From contig NC_081407.1 in the NCBI RefSeq assembly GCF_030272615.1, positions 377,924,266 to 377,988,265 of the forward strand: a DNA stretch of 64,000 bases. Reading direction: 5' to 3'. Below the pieces are notes generated by a model. That model saw only the letters and a list, made by a program, of their open reading frames with translations, was not told the origin of the DNA and made no database searches. The position numbers and the translations under genes were made by a program. Below are positions 44,121 to 55,694 of this stretch, piece by piece; position 1 is the first letter of the stretch, and every line of letters begins with the position of its first letter. This DNA is from Cryptomeria japonica. Taxonomy: Eukaryota; Streptophyta; Pinopsida; Cupressales; Cupressaceae.

Positions 44121-45692
44121 TCAAAATCCCTTCTTATCTAATTAAAAACACTCATTGATGATGGATCATTATAGTCCCCCCTCTATGCTTGGATTTAAAA
44201 ATAGAATGAACTCTAACTACTTGTTTAATTCTAATAGAATATGACATTAGGGTACCTAGGTAGCATAAGAGGTTGTTCACTAAATTATTCCACCTTAATG
44301 ATAGTTAATGTTAAGGATTTAATGAAACAAACTCTTGTTCATGGATCACCTTCTTAGCCTCCTATGGACGTCATTCTTTGTGTGGTCTACCACATGACCA
44401 TAATCAAGGTCTTAATAAATGTATTAGATACTCTCTATTATCAATAAGAGAGTTATCATAATATAGTCGTGGCGAGTGGTTACACATAAGATTAGTGGGT
44501 CCATAGTTCCCACTTGGTTTGTACTTAGAAACATTATCATTTCTTAGTTGTATGGAAACTACAAATTCATGCATCTAGGCAACAATACACACTAGCTATT
44601 ATATGATTCCACTAATGAGAAAAGCCTAGTCAATCTTATAGTTTGTGGAATTAGTCATGTCCCTCATATAGAATATCTATATATGGAGTATTCTTGCCTA
44701 TATATTACCTATTATTTTGCTTAATAATGTTATTATTTCACATACATCATAAAAGTGCCCTTCTAATATGTTTGTGCATCAATATTGAAACCATATTTTT
44801 ATTAACCAACCAATGATAAGAATTATCTTAAACATGCCTCTATATTTTATTCCCACTAGCTTTAATAATCAACCATAATAACCTTAACAATGCATCGATG
44901 ACAACAATGCCTAATAAATCATCAATTGTCTTAGGTGAATCTAGCCAAAGCCAACCCATCAAATCCACTAATCTCCCTTGCATCCCAATCATAAAATTTT
45001 ATGGTTGTTGGAACAAGCTTGAGAGATTGAAGAGATATAAGGAACATTTCAACTTCCAAAATACCAAAGGAACAAAAATAATTAGCTAACACATCTTCTT
45101 TTGGGAATTTTTGTATTTAGTTCTTCCTTTGCAAATCAACATACCCTATTTTGGTTTCCCAAATATTTACTAAATAACTTTGAAGATAAATTGGGAAGAG
45201 AATCCATCATATAGATATTTCTTTTCAATAGGCTTAGAAGACATTTTTTTGTCTATCATTTATTATAATAGCTAATACCCAATTTTTTTATAAGATAACA
45301 AGCAAAACCTCCTCTTCACAAACTATGTTTTCCTTAATAATCCAAGAATGAAAAAAGGAACCCACATAAAAATTACTTACTCCCTACCATGATGGCAAAA
45401 GAACATCCAATTTAAAGATAGATGTACCAAAAGGAAAGAAATATCACCTCAAAATCTATCTTGAACTTATACATTGAATCTATACACACGAGAATCCCCT
45501 TAATAACTCTCTCACAACTTTCAATGCTAGAAGAATGAGTGTTTTCACAAGACTTTCATACTATGATATTTATATCAAGATTCACTTGCATAGTTTTAGA
45601 GTCAAGCTAACCCATTCTCATGAGTAGTTTACATGAACCCCTCATAAGAATGGATGACTTAGTACTCATTTCATCAAAGTGATGCTCATAGC
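44121..45692. other. No recognised feature
   Basis: AT-rich DNA with many short frames. I found no domain, RNA gene or repeat shared with other parts of the window. Confidence 0.4.
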
Positions 45693-45802
45693 GGTGAAGC
45701 ATTAGGGATTCCTAGGAGGTCACCCATACTAATACTACTCTAAATCAAGCATGTTTAACCATGTAGATTGTCCCAAGATCAAACCCATTCAACTTGCCAC
45801 CC
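45693..45802 (-). ncRNA. 5S rRNA-derived relic, possible Cassandra-type LTR
   Basis: The minus strand reads GTTAAACATGCTTGATTTAG, AGTAGTATTAGTATGGGTGA and CCTCCTAGGAATCCCTAATG, matching in order the plant 5S rRNA blocks GTTAAGCGTGCTTGGGCGAG, AGTAGTACTAGGATGGGTGA and CCTCCTGGGAAGTCCTCGTG. The internal promoter region is therefore recognisable, but many positions have changed and about 10 nt are missing. Upstream on the same strand lies CACCTCCCACTTGTCAATGG and TTATAAGGCACACCACTTGA, the kind of flank that Cassandra TRIM LTRs carry around their 5S-like part. No second LTR was found, so it may be a solo or truncated LTR or a plain 5S pseudogene. Confidence 0.7.
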
Positions 45803-45892
45803 CATTTGCAAAACCTTCATCAAGTGGTGTGCCTTATAAACCATTCATTATAGAGAAACTTTAGCTTATCCATTGACAAGTGGGAGGTGTTG

Positions 45893-47739
45893 ATGTGTTT
45901 TTTATGCACATGCAAATGTAGAATAAAATACCCAAAAGTATCTTATCCTCTCTTGAACAAAGTTACTCAAATGCTGGAGATTTGCTTAAGGATCACTTGA
46001 GACAACTCCAAGGTTTTGGTATGTCGGGTCACGACGTGTGGATAAACATAGTTGGTTGATGCAATTGCTGGTATCACAAGGGGACTTGCGTTGAATTTTT
46101 GAATGCTTGAATAGCTGGAACTTGATCATCTGATATTTCAATCTCGCGATGCTTTTTGTCCTAAACTAACTTGAATTGAAAAGAGGGCAAAAGGTGAAGT
46201 GTTAATAAAATCTATTCTAAGGCCTAAACTGTAAGAAGATGGATGAATGATTAGATGGAATCCTACTGAGCGAGGTCTCAACATAGGGTTATATGAGATA
46301 GGGGTAAGTTCAATAGTGATTTCTCCTCTACAACCTTTGCCAGTTTGTGCGAAAATGAGAGCTTGACGGCATTCTTTCGCTTTTAGCTAGCTAAATTTTT
46401 CAAGAATTTTATCTCTGGATTTAATATTTCTTTTCTTGCATGAATCTATTAATTTTGAGATAACAGATCTTGCCTTCATGAATTGATCCTAGTTTATCCC
46501 TTTAACCCTGATTAATTTATTTATAGTGTTTAGTTCCATTTTAATCCTTTCTTTTACAATTAAATATTATTAAAAAATTGTATTATTGTTCCAAATTTTG
46601 TGGATATTTAGGAGACACAAATAAAATATAAATGTAATCATTCCATATTTTTGTAGGAGATATTGGAATGAGACTAATAGGAAGAGTAGTAAACACGAGT
46701 CACAATGAGCACTTTAGAATAAACCTAAACATTATAAGGAAGAGTAGCTTGGAAAAATAGAAGCGTAATTTATTTTTCAATATGCAAGATTATTACTTGG
46801 GAAAGAATCTTGAAAGAGGATTGAAAAGATTCCTTGAGCTAACATTGTCTCACTTATCCAAAATTATGAGGAAGGATTCATTAATGAAATGGTCATTAAC
46901 AAGATGGAGAGAATAATAATTAGGAAGAGATAGATTTCACATGCTACTAGGTGATTAGATTGGAGAGAAACTAGAGGCAAATCATTTAGCTTGGCCATGA
47001 CACAAAGTCTTAGAATAGATGCCAACCTTGGTGAATGGAATGAAAATCCCAAACAATTAATGAGTGGTGAGACAAGTAGAGGCATCTATAAATTTTGTTT
47101 TGAATAAAATAAAGAAAAAATGGGACTAAAACCAAGGGAAATGCACATGGAAAGGATATGATGAAAATCAAAATAAATAGTTTGAAGATAATATTAGTTA
47201 CCTAAAGGATATTCCACTTGATTATTTGGTATATCATAACTATTTTGACAAATTTTGAAACAATTAGAGGTACCTTTTGCTTCTGTAGATGAGGCATTCA
47301 TTCATGTTTAAGTTGTGATAGCTTATTTGCCTCTTTATGGACAACAAATTATCCATACGAATTATCATATATACTTGTAACCTCCATCCCAAACCACCTA
47401 TTTCACTCTTCTTCCTTTGTGTACCTCTTTTATTCTTCCATTACCTCTTCTCTTACCTAAATAAAATCCAAAATATAGTGTATATAGCATCAAAAAAGTT
47501 CCATATTTGATTAATATTATCCACAACATATCGAAAAGACAGATACCACACTTACTGTGTCATCAACCAAAAATAATTTAGTTACATATTCACAGAGTTA
47601 AATAATGGAGAAACATCCATGCGGTGCTCTACACATGTCCTTGAAGGTTCAAGAAATACTTATCCTCTATTGGTCCAAACTTTAAATTACTTTCCATGCA
47701 TGAAAATAATTGCAACCATACACAATTTCCCACCCAATA
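45893..47739. other. No recognised feature
   Basis: 1.8 kb with only short frames on both strands. A segment near 46000-46330 is less AT-rich but gives no recognisable protein. Confidence 0.4.
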
Positions 47740-47744
47740 GATTC

Positions 47745-50700
47745 TGTAGTACCCCTACCGTAATCGATCTCTAACCTTGGTTTAATCTTGATTAGTTAAT
47801 CGTAATATGATGTTACAATCAGATGTTTGATTTAACGCATAGCTATTGATGTGGTTCTCACACTAGTTGTATGCAGATTTTCAGTGTTCCTATTTCGTGA
47901 TGTTAGTATCAGACTAATGATTTCATTAAATTGTATATATGTATGCATGTATGATCTTTGGTTGCAGGAAATTTCAGGTACGAAGTCGCATGAGTGCGAG
48001 GTTCGTCGTCACCTGGTTTTGCAGGTTTGAGCATACCTTTTAATCCTTAGAGTTGGATTAGGTGGTCGTAAGACCCTAGTCGGCCTTAGTCGTGCTCTAG
48101 TGAGCATCGCCAGTCGTCGTCGGTAATCCCTTCTTGCTTGGGTTTGCGAGTCGTCTGTTTGGTTGACCTTCTCGGTTTGCGTGCTTGGTGTGCCTGGTTA
48201 AATTGATTATTTAGTCCTTAGTAATTATGTTGAGTATTTATGCATTTGTGCAGTGAAGATTAATGGATTAAATTAATCGGGTTCTCGTCATGTGATTTTC
48301 GTTGTTATTGGATTGCTCGTTTTTAATTGGGATTAAATTCGATTGAATGATTGATTTGGATTATTAAATGCATTATATTTATGCTGTTGAAAAAAAAAGT
48401 CTTGTATTTTATCGCAATAGATTAATTGCAATTTGTTGGATTATTAAATTAGAAAGATTAAATTTCGATTAAATGAGAAATCGAATTTTGAATTGATAAA
48501 GCAAGTTTAATTTGTTGTATAGTGAAAAAGAATGAATTTTTGAGAGTTATTTTGGAATAAAATTTTTAAACTCCAAAAATAGAATTTTTGGGGTCAACTC
48601 TTCCATATAACCCAAATTTGGGGAAATTTGGGGAGGATGGACATTTTTGGAGAGGATTTTGGTTGGAAAGATTTTTGGGGGTTTTGGAGAAGAGGCAGTT
48701 GGTTGAATCTGGCAAGTGGGCTCTTCCTCAACTATACCAGGAATGCGAATGAAGGTAGGAATTCTGAATTGTCTTCTTGCTGCCAAAAGAATTTACTGTT
48801 TTGATTGAAAGAAATGAATTTGTGATTGGAAAATCCACTTGATTGTTCAATATGAGTTTGGCTGGAGTTTTTAATGGAGATGTGTATTTCCTCATTGCTG
48901 TTAGAGTGTTTGAAACCCTTTGTTTTTGGAAGGGATGGGAAATCCATCAAGAAAATTTGATATCAAACCAGTTCGTTTAAACCGAACTCATAGTAAATTT
49001 GAAATTTATATTCATGATGAAATTTGGGTATGGCGTTTTTAGGCAAGTTCGAACTGTGTGTTCTAATTAAAATTTAAACGTATTTGTTTATACCCCTGTG
49101 CGTTTTATCTTTTAGCCGGACTGTGTGTTCGAATTAAGTTCAAAACATTTTTTTTTCTTTGTGTTGGACTGGGCGTTTTCATTGTCTTCGGACGGGGCAT
49201 TTTGTTTGTTTTAACCGTGGGTCGGGGTTTGGGAGAGCGGGGAGCGGAGCTCCACCCGCTCCCCTCCCCTCCCCCACGCGTCCCCCTACTTCCTCGCTAT
49301 CGCCCCCGCTCGTCCTCTGTTATCCCCCCTTCGCTGGTGCTTCCGACCTTGCTGCGGCACGCTGCGGTGGCCGCAGGGCGCCGCGGGCCTGCGGGCACCG
49401 CAGCGGCCCCGCCGCCTGCGAGCTACCCGGCGGCTGGGGTTAGGGCATGGCCCTTCCCAGCTCGCCTCCCACATTATTTAATGCGTGTTTTTTTGTAAGA
49501 AAAGAGCATAGTTGTTTAATGCGTTTTGTTTAAACGTAAGTTATAAAATTGTTTTTTTTAATGTATTTTTTTTAATTACAAAAAAATGCATATGATTTTA
49601 TTATCATGTTACTGAGTATTATTTTAATGATTAGGTTTAATTAGATCTTAATTTTGTTTAAGGTGGCATAATAGTGGCAATTGCTAGTTGATAGTGATTA
49701 ATGATATAATGGAGTTTTTAGGCTAATTGCCAATCAACTTCATTTCGTGACTTTGCCCCCTTCTAATTAAGTTCTGAAACTGTTATTTTTGCAATAAATA
49801 TTGTCGATTATATTCGGATTGATTTGGGAAGATGGCTATTTGATGTAGTATTGTTTAAAAATAATAGAGAATAATATGTTATTGGAAACCGTTGGAATAC
49901 GATGTAAATTCTACTTAATGATGTTTTGTTGGAGATTAAATATCTTATTTTAGTTGATTAATGGTTGTCTGAGATTTATTAATATGAATTGGTTAAAAAA
50001 TCGTTATGGCTTAATTTGCCTGTTCGATGCTTTGAACCTTAGGAGTTAGAAAACCAAGAACAACCTATCCCTTGATGAGGTAGATAACTATAATCTGATT
50101 TGGACCTTGTAGAAAACTTGATCACCTTGTAATGATTAAATCAATTTGAGGAATATTGTCTTTTCTGATTATTGCCTTGCGAGTTTAATTTCTGTATTCG
50201 CCTTTAATTATGAAATGGCATGTTTTGCTTTGTTTAAAAGGACCCTGTCGTATGGATGATTTGGTGTTCCTATTTCAGTCCTCGATTCTGAGTTGACGGT
50301 TGTATTGTGGTAGTGTCGTTTGATCATATCCTCCTTGTGTGTGAGTCGAATGATGATTGTGGTTGACCGTTGTTGGTCGGGTCTCTAGTTAGAGCACCGT
50401 TAGTACGTGATCGTCTTGAGTCGTGTTTGACCAGATGATTGTTTCTTCTTCTTGAACTCCGTTCGTCTGACCATGTGTATTCCCTGGTTTTGAGTTCGTC
50501 TGAGTTATTCTAGTGTCGTATGGGAAAGTGGCTTTCGATTGGGGGCCGCACCCAAAGTGGCTGCTGGGTAACCCGTCGAAAGTGAGTCTAATAAGTGATA
50601 ATCTAAATAGATTAGAATGTAATTTATAAATAAGATAATGTGCCTCACACATGGGACGAATGCTATCATAGATTCGGCATGCTGTGAGAAGGCCTGAAAT

Positions 50701-51922
50701 GGCAAACCATCTTCCTTGTCTTCACGAGAGGATGTGTGGGTCCACATGAGGCTTGGATGGGCCGGAAGTTCGGATTAGGTTGCCAGGGTTACCAGTGTAT
50801 GGGCTGGGACCTATGAAGACTTGCCATGGTATCCATACCAGGTTGTGTGATGACACTTGTCCCTATGTTCGCTAGTGGGTTGTCGTTTTGTCCTGTTTTG
50901 AGTACCTTTGTGAGTCATCCTTTCTGTCTCTGCCCTTGTGAGTGTTGGTTTCATGTTAGACCTTGGGTGGTGATGGCTCAGTTTTATGGATGCTCTTCTG
51001 GACCTTTGTTTTAGCTTTGATTATGTTCAGCTGGATCCTGTTCTTTTCAGGGATCGTTTATGTATTAATGGACCGATGTGGTCGTTGTATATTGTTTATG
51101 TATCGCCTTGATGGCTGGATTGTATGGTGTAACCTCTTGTACTCTTAGCCTTATTAATTATCAGAAGGGGTCTTGCAGTTGAGCAGACCCGGAGATGTAG
51201 CCCTTTAGGGGTGAACTCCGAGATCATTATGGTGTTATGTGGTGTATTCTCTTATGTTTCCTTTATTTAGCTTTATCATGTATGTTTAGCTTATGTTAAA
51301 ATGGTTAAGTGGATAAATGGGAATTAACTTTAAATGCTTATATTCAGTTCTATCTTAAATGCCATGTGGATCGAATACATAATTGGTTGAGATGCGATTT
51401 ATCGTAATGCATGTGTGAAATCGTCCTTTTAATGCAATAAGTTGGAATATGGAATAATGTATCTTAGAGTAATGAATTATATTTAGTTGTTGTTAAGGAA
51501 TTTAATATGCTTGTAAGGATCTCTTATGTCATGATGAAATCCTAGTGTATTAGAAAATGTAGATGTAGGGTTTGTAATTTTAAATTGAAAAGCTTGAATG
51601 AGGTTGATGAATGGATCTTAATGGATGAATCTTTGTTGTGATTTATATTTCCGTCCTTTGAAAGAAATTATCCTGATTATGAATTATCTCGTTATTAAGA
51701 TATTCAGCTTAATGGATTAATTGTGTGAGTTAAATGAATTGTGAAATTTAAGTAATCTCGTTAGGAAACTCTTTAGGTGTTAGTTGAAGTCTTCCGCTAT
51801 GCAAACTGAATCTTTGGTATCTTGTTGCATCTTCTGTGTTGTAGCTTTTATTAAAAAAAAATTTGCACTCTATTCTCATAATTATGGCTTATCCCTTCGG
51901 GGTTTCCTGGCGGGGCATTACA
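47745..51922 (+). repeat. LARD 5' LTR (4,178 bp)
   Basis: Non-coding. Contains a GC-rich island (about 49190-49450) in otherwise AT-rich DNA, and further down a 'gagcagacccggagatgtag' segment. It lacks 37 bp found at about 57775-57811 of the other LTR. Confidence 0.95.
49190..49450. promoter_or_regulatory. GC-rich island in LARD 5' LTR
   Basis: A CpG-rich block with C runs (CCCCTCCCCTCCCCC at 49260) and 'gccgcagggcgccgcgggcc', about 260 bp long, between AT-rich flanks. CpGs are still dense in this copy although the rest of the window is strongly CpG-depleted. It may be the LTR promoter region, but no TATA box or start site can be named. Open frames across it are by-products of composition. 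Confidence 0.5.
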
Positions 51923-51924
51923 TT

Positions 51925-51942
51925 TGGTATCAGAGCCCATGT
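51925..51942 (+). promoter_or_regulatory. LARD primer-binding site
   Basis: TGGTATCAGAGCCCATGT, two bases after the LTR end. The first 12 bases are the standard site for initiator methionine tRNA. Confidence 0.9.
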
Positions 51943-54900
51943 TGCAAACATTGGGATCTCTGGTGTCGCGTGTGCCCTCTATTTGTGTGAGGTGTATCGA
52001 CCTTATGTGTATGCTTGTCCTCCTTGTGCATGTGAGTGATTGAGCAGACCTTGTCGGGTGTGTAACGTGTGTGTTCACACCTTGTTTTCGCCTTCTTGAT
52101 GTTGGTGTCTGAGTGCTTATCTGTGCATTGTTGCTTTTGATGTCTTGGTCTACGATTACTCTTATCTTGAAAGAGAGTCGTGTGTACCCTCCATTATTGA
52201 GTGTTGTACTCTTTAGACTAATCCATTTGGATTGGTCCGTGCTTGTCTTGAATCTGAAAGTGCGAATTGTGTTTGTTAGAGATTATGATTTAGCTTAATG
52301 TTGTCCTCTTGAAGGACTAGTATGGCAATTATTGAATGCTTATTTTGTAGAAAATTAAATGATCATCACCATTCCTCTCTTCTTTCTGGAAATTAAAATG
52401 ATTAGGATATGTGTAATTATCTTTGATTTGAGTTTCTTGTTGCAAGAGAGAAAAGGGTGTGACTTCTTGAACCCTTGTGTGAGCTTTATGATGCTTATGT
52501 TTTAAGATTATTAAAAGGGTTGTGGGTTTAAAAATTTATTTGGTTATTGGGAGAAAACTGTATGTGTATGTTTAAAGAATTCTCCATGTGTATCTTGTAG
52601 GAGTAGCATGATTAAATTCTACCTTAGTAAGGTGCATTTCTATCCGAATAGTGGAATTATGTGAAACTGCTTGATTGGTAGAAGAAGTGTTAAAAGGAGC
52701 ATGTTATTGTAGCTTCGAGAGAATATTAATGTGTTTCTAGAAAGATTGTTTCTGGGTTTCATTAAACCAGTTTGATTGAAGATTATTTTAGCAAATGCTC
52801 CCTTGAACTCGCTTTTGGGTATATGTAGTTACCTTAATGTGTTTAGAAAGTGCGAATGAAAAGCTTGTTTGATGTGCATGCATTAATATGTTTATTTGGG
52901 TAATAGCTTCTTGCTTATCTTTGATCGTAATGTGATCTTCTCTAATAGGTTGCAAATTATGACATGTGTCTATATTGTATTATTATAAATGAGTGTTCTT
53001 AAGAGGTCTTGCATTATCGAAAAGATTGCCTCTTCTGATCTCTGTTCTGTTTGGAAAACTAGAACCTCTTGTTGCAACCATAATTATTGGAAATGTTTTT
53101 GTTCGGCTGATTGTCATCCTTCTAAATGGTAGCGAAATGAAAACCGTGTAATTAAATGATAGGCTTATAGTGGGAAATTTAATATTATAGCGTGATCTTG
53201 ATTGATCTTGTGTCCTTGTAGGAAATGGTTTGGTTATCAAACTCTTTTTCCCTTCTCTTTGCCTAATCATGAGATTTTTAGAAATGATATTAAAGAGTGC
53301 ATTGATTTAAATGGAATGTTTATAGAACATGTGAAATTGTATGTTGCTTTTTGGCTTCATAGTGATAGATGAAAGTCTTAAGCTTTAGAAATGAATTTGC
53401 TTAGCTAGTAATTTAATTATGAATGCTTAGTAAGATTCGAGAAAGATATAGGAATGATGTTACTTCCTTATATAATTGTGAATTGTTAATAATTTCAGTA
53501 CTTGTATCTAGAGTAAACTTGATTCAGTTATTTATAAAGAAAGCATAATTGGAATCTTCCTTGAATAGATGTTAGCGTACTGAAAAGTACTCCCCGTAAA
53601 TGTGACTAAACCAGTGCTGGTGTAATTGTGTGTATTGTAAGAAACCAGTGCTTATCTTGTGTGCCCATGGTTTGGTGAAGTAATCAGCCATGGAGGATAT
53701 GCTGTTTATGAGTATGGGAAACCATTCTATTTATGTGATATTGCTTATTTGTTTCCCTACTGAGTACCAAACCTCGGGTTGTGGGTAACTCGGTATGTTA
53801 AGGGGTAGTATTCGAAGCGACCGTTCCTTGAATAGTATGGATTGGCGTACGAGTAATGTCGGCGCGAAGTGACTTTAGCTTCTCTACTTCGAGGAATGAT
53901 ATAGTTGTACTACTAAACTGTATCAAGGTGTACTCAATACTTTCCCTTTGATGAACCTATTTATAGGTTTATGTGTGTCAGCCTATTCCTCTTCCTTATT
54001 TGAGCAGTTTGGATGGTGATTCTTGTGTATAGTGATGGTATGATTTGGAGGATCCCTTGCCTTGTCTTCATGAAAGGTAGGTTTATTCACATGTGCTGCC
54101 AGTTTGTATGTGTTGGTGGGCATGTGGGTGGACCATAGTCATGTATACCTCTGACTTACGGCGAGTATCCCGAGAGGAACATCGCTATGCGGGGTGTGAC
54201 CAGCGCGTGCCTTATCCGCGGGGTACACTGCCATGCGGGATACATCCATTGCGTGCTTTGTCCGCTTGGAGTATTGCCATGCCGTGCTGAGACACGATGC
54301 GGGATGTAGTAGACATTTCCATGCGGCCTACCGCTAGGTATTGGGTAGAGCCATGCCACGTGACGACGTGATGCGGGGTGATGTCGAGGTGCACACTGCC
54401 ATGCCATGTGGATGTGTGACTTGGCCACACCATATGATGAGCTACTAGGATAGCTAGACGATTGTTCCTTCCTTCCTCGTTGGTGGCTAGCTACTAGTCA
54501 CGTAGTGATGTAATGTGCAATTGTGATATTCTTTATATTTCTTTGGGGATCAGCAATTTATTTTACTTTGATTTTGAAGGTTTGGCCACGATCTTGTGAT
54601 CTTTTGCACTTTGATTTGGTGTTGAGATTCCGGAATTATTTTCTTGCCTTATTGTTGGAATTGGCAATTATTATCTTTAATCTTGTGTACTTTGGTGGCT
54701 AAACTGGTTTATCATTATTGTTTTCGGATGCTGGTATTGTGTTGCAATGTGAATTCCTCTCTAAGAACGTAGGAGACGGGCTTGGATGAGTGTATACGAG
54801 GAAGTAGACGCAAGGAACCTTGAGGATGGGGGTATGTGAGGCTGTGTTGCAGCTAGTATCCACTACCTACCTATGTGTGGTGAGTATCTCTTGGAGGCTA

Positions 54901-55694
54901 ACCACCTTGCACAACAAGGGATATTCACAGAGGTCTTGTATGGAAGGTAGCACCGCTATGGTGTGCCTAGCACCATCAAGCCTTTGAGTGAGATATTGGA
55001 TATTTTTATGATCATATTGTTGTTCTGAGATCAGGCATAGAGATGCTGATCGTGCATATTATCCTTGACCGAGCATTAGACATGCTCACATGTGGCCTTT
55101 TGTGTTATGCATTCCAGTTATGTGGATGGTTATTATTTGTATCATGGAGTAAATTGTGTTAGCTTGTCGCTATGTTATGGGACATAGTCTTTGGAAAGGT
55201 TTTCTTATACCTGGCAAGTGTAATCAATTGAGTTATTTATGTTGCTCTTATTTCATGAAAGCTAATTTGGCTGTAGAAATTGATCTTTTGAACTAGTTCT
55301 ATTCAATAAAGTTTTATGATAAAGATGGATTGGTAAAGGAAAATTGATCTTATGGCATGTTTTTCTGTCATTTTGATCGAGGATTATGGTAAGTGTTGTT
55401 TACCTCTTTGTAATGCTTTAATTTGGTGTTATGAAAGGAAGAAAATTCTCGTTTCTTGGCTACGATTATTGATAATTCCCTAGAATATTTTAAGGAATGT
55501 AAGGTTTTAGATGTATCTTGCCAATGGATAATGGCGTTTGTAAAGGATTTTGCAATTATATTTCATTTATTTATGGAAAGTTTTCTATGTGCAATTTGAT
55601 CTTTGTTGAATGATTTTTAGGGCTGATGCGTACGACATGTTCTTCATCTAGCCTTACGACTTCCAGGAGTAAGTCGGAACCTAGGGGGGGAGAA
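51943..55694 (+). other. LARD interior, non-coding
   Basis: 3.7 kb without any frame longer than about 95 codons on either strand and without Gag, protease, RT or integrase motifs. It holds a GC-rich imperfect tandem array at 54187-54427 and ends in the polypurine tract AGGGGGGGAGAA at 55683-55694. In known LARDs the interior forms conserved RNA structure used for packaging; here this is inference. Confidence 0.8.
54187..54427 (+). repeat. GC-rich imperfect tandem array in the LARD interior
   Basis: Units begin ATGCGGG or ATGCC and end in TGCC or AGCC. The first two units are exactly 46 bp each (54187-54232, 54233-54278) and about 70 percent alike; later units are 26-48 bp. The array is CpG-rich and could fold strongly. 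Confidence 0.7.

Noticed and set aside
49159..49498. Overlapping 94- and 98-codon frames in the GC island, repeated at 57109-57448
   Set aside because: GC-rich DNA lacks stop codons by chance; several frames on both strands are open, and the differences between the LTR copies do not favour any frame.
54156..54433. Two minus-strand frames of 73 and 90 codons
   Set aside because: Lie across the GC-rich tandem array of the LARD core; repetitive histidine/arginine content comes from the repeat.
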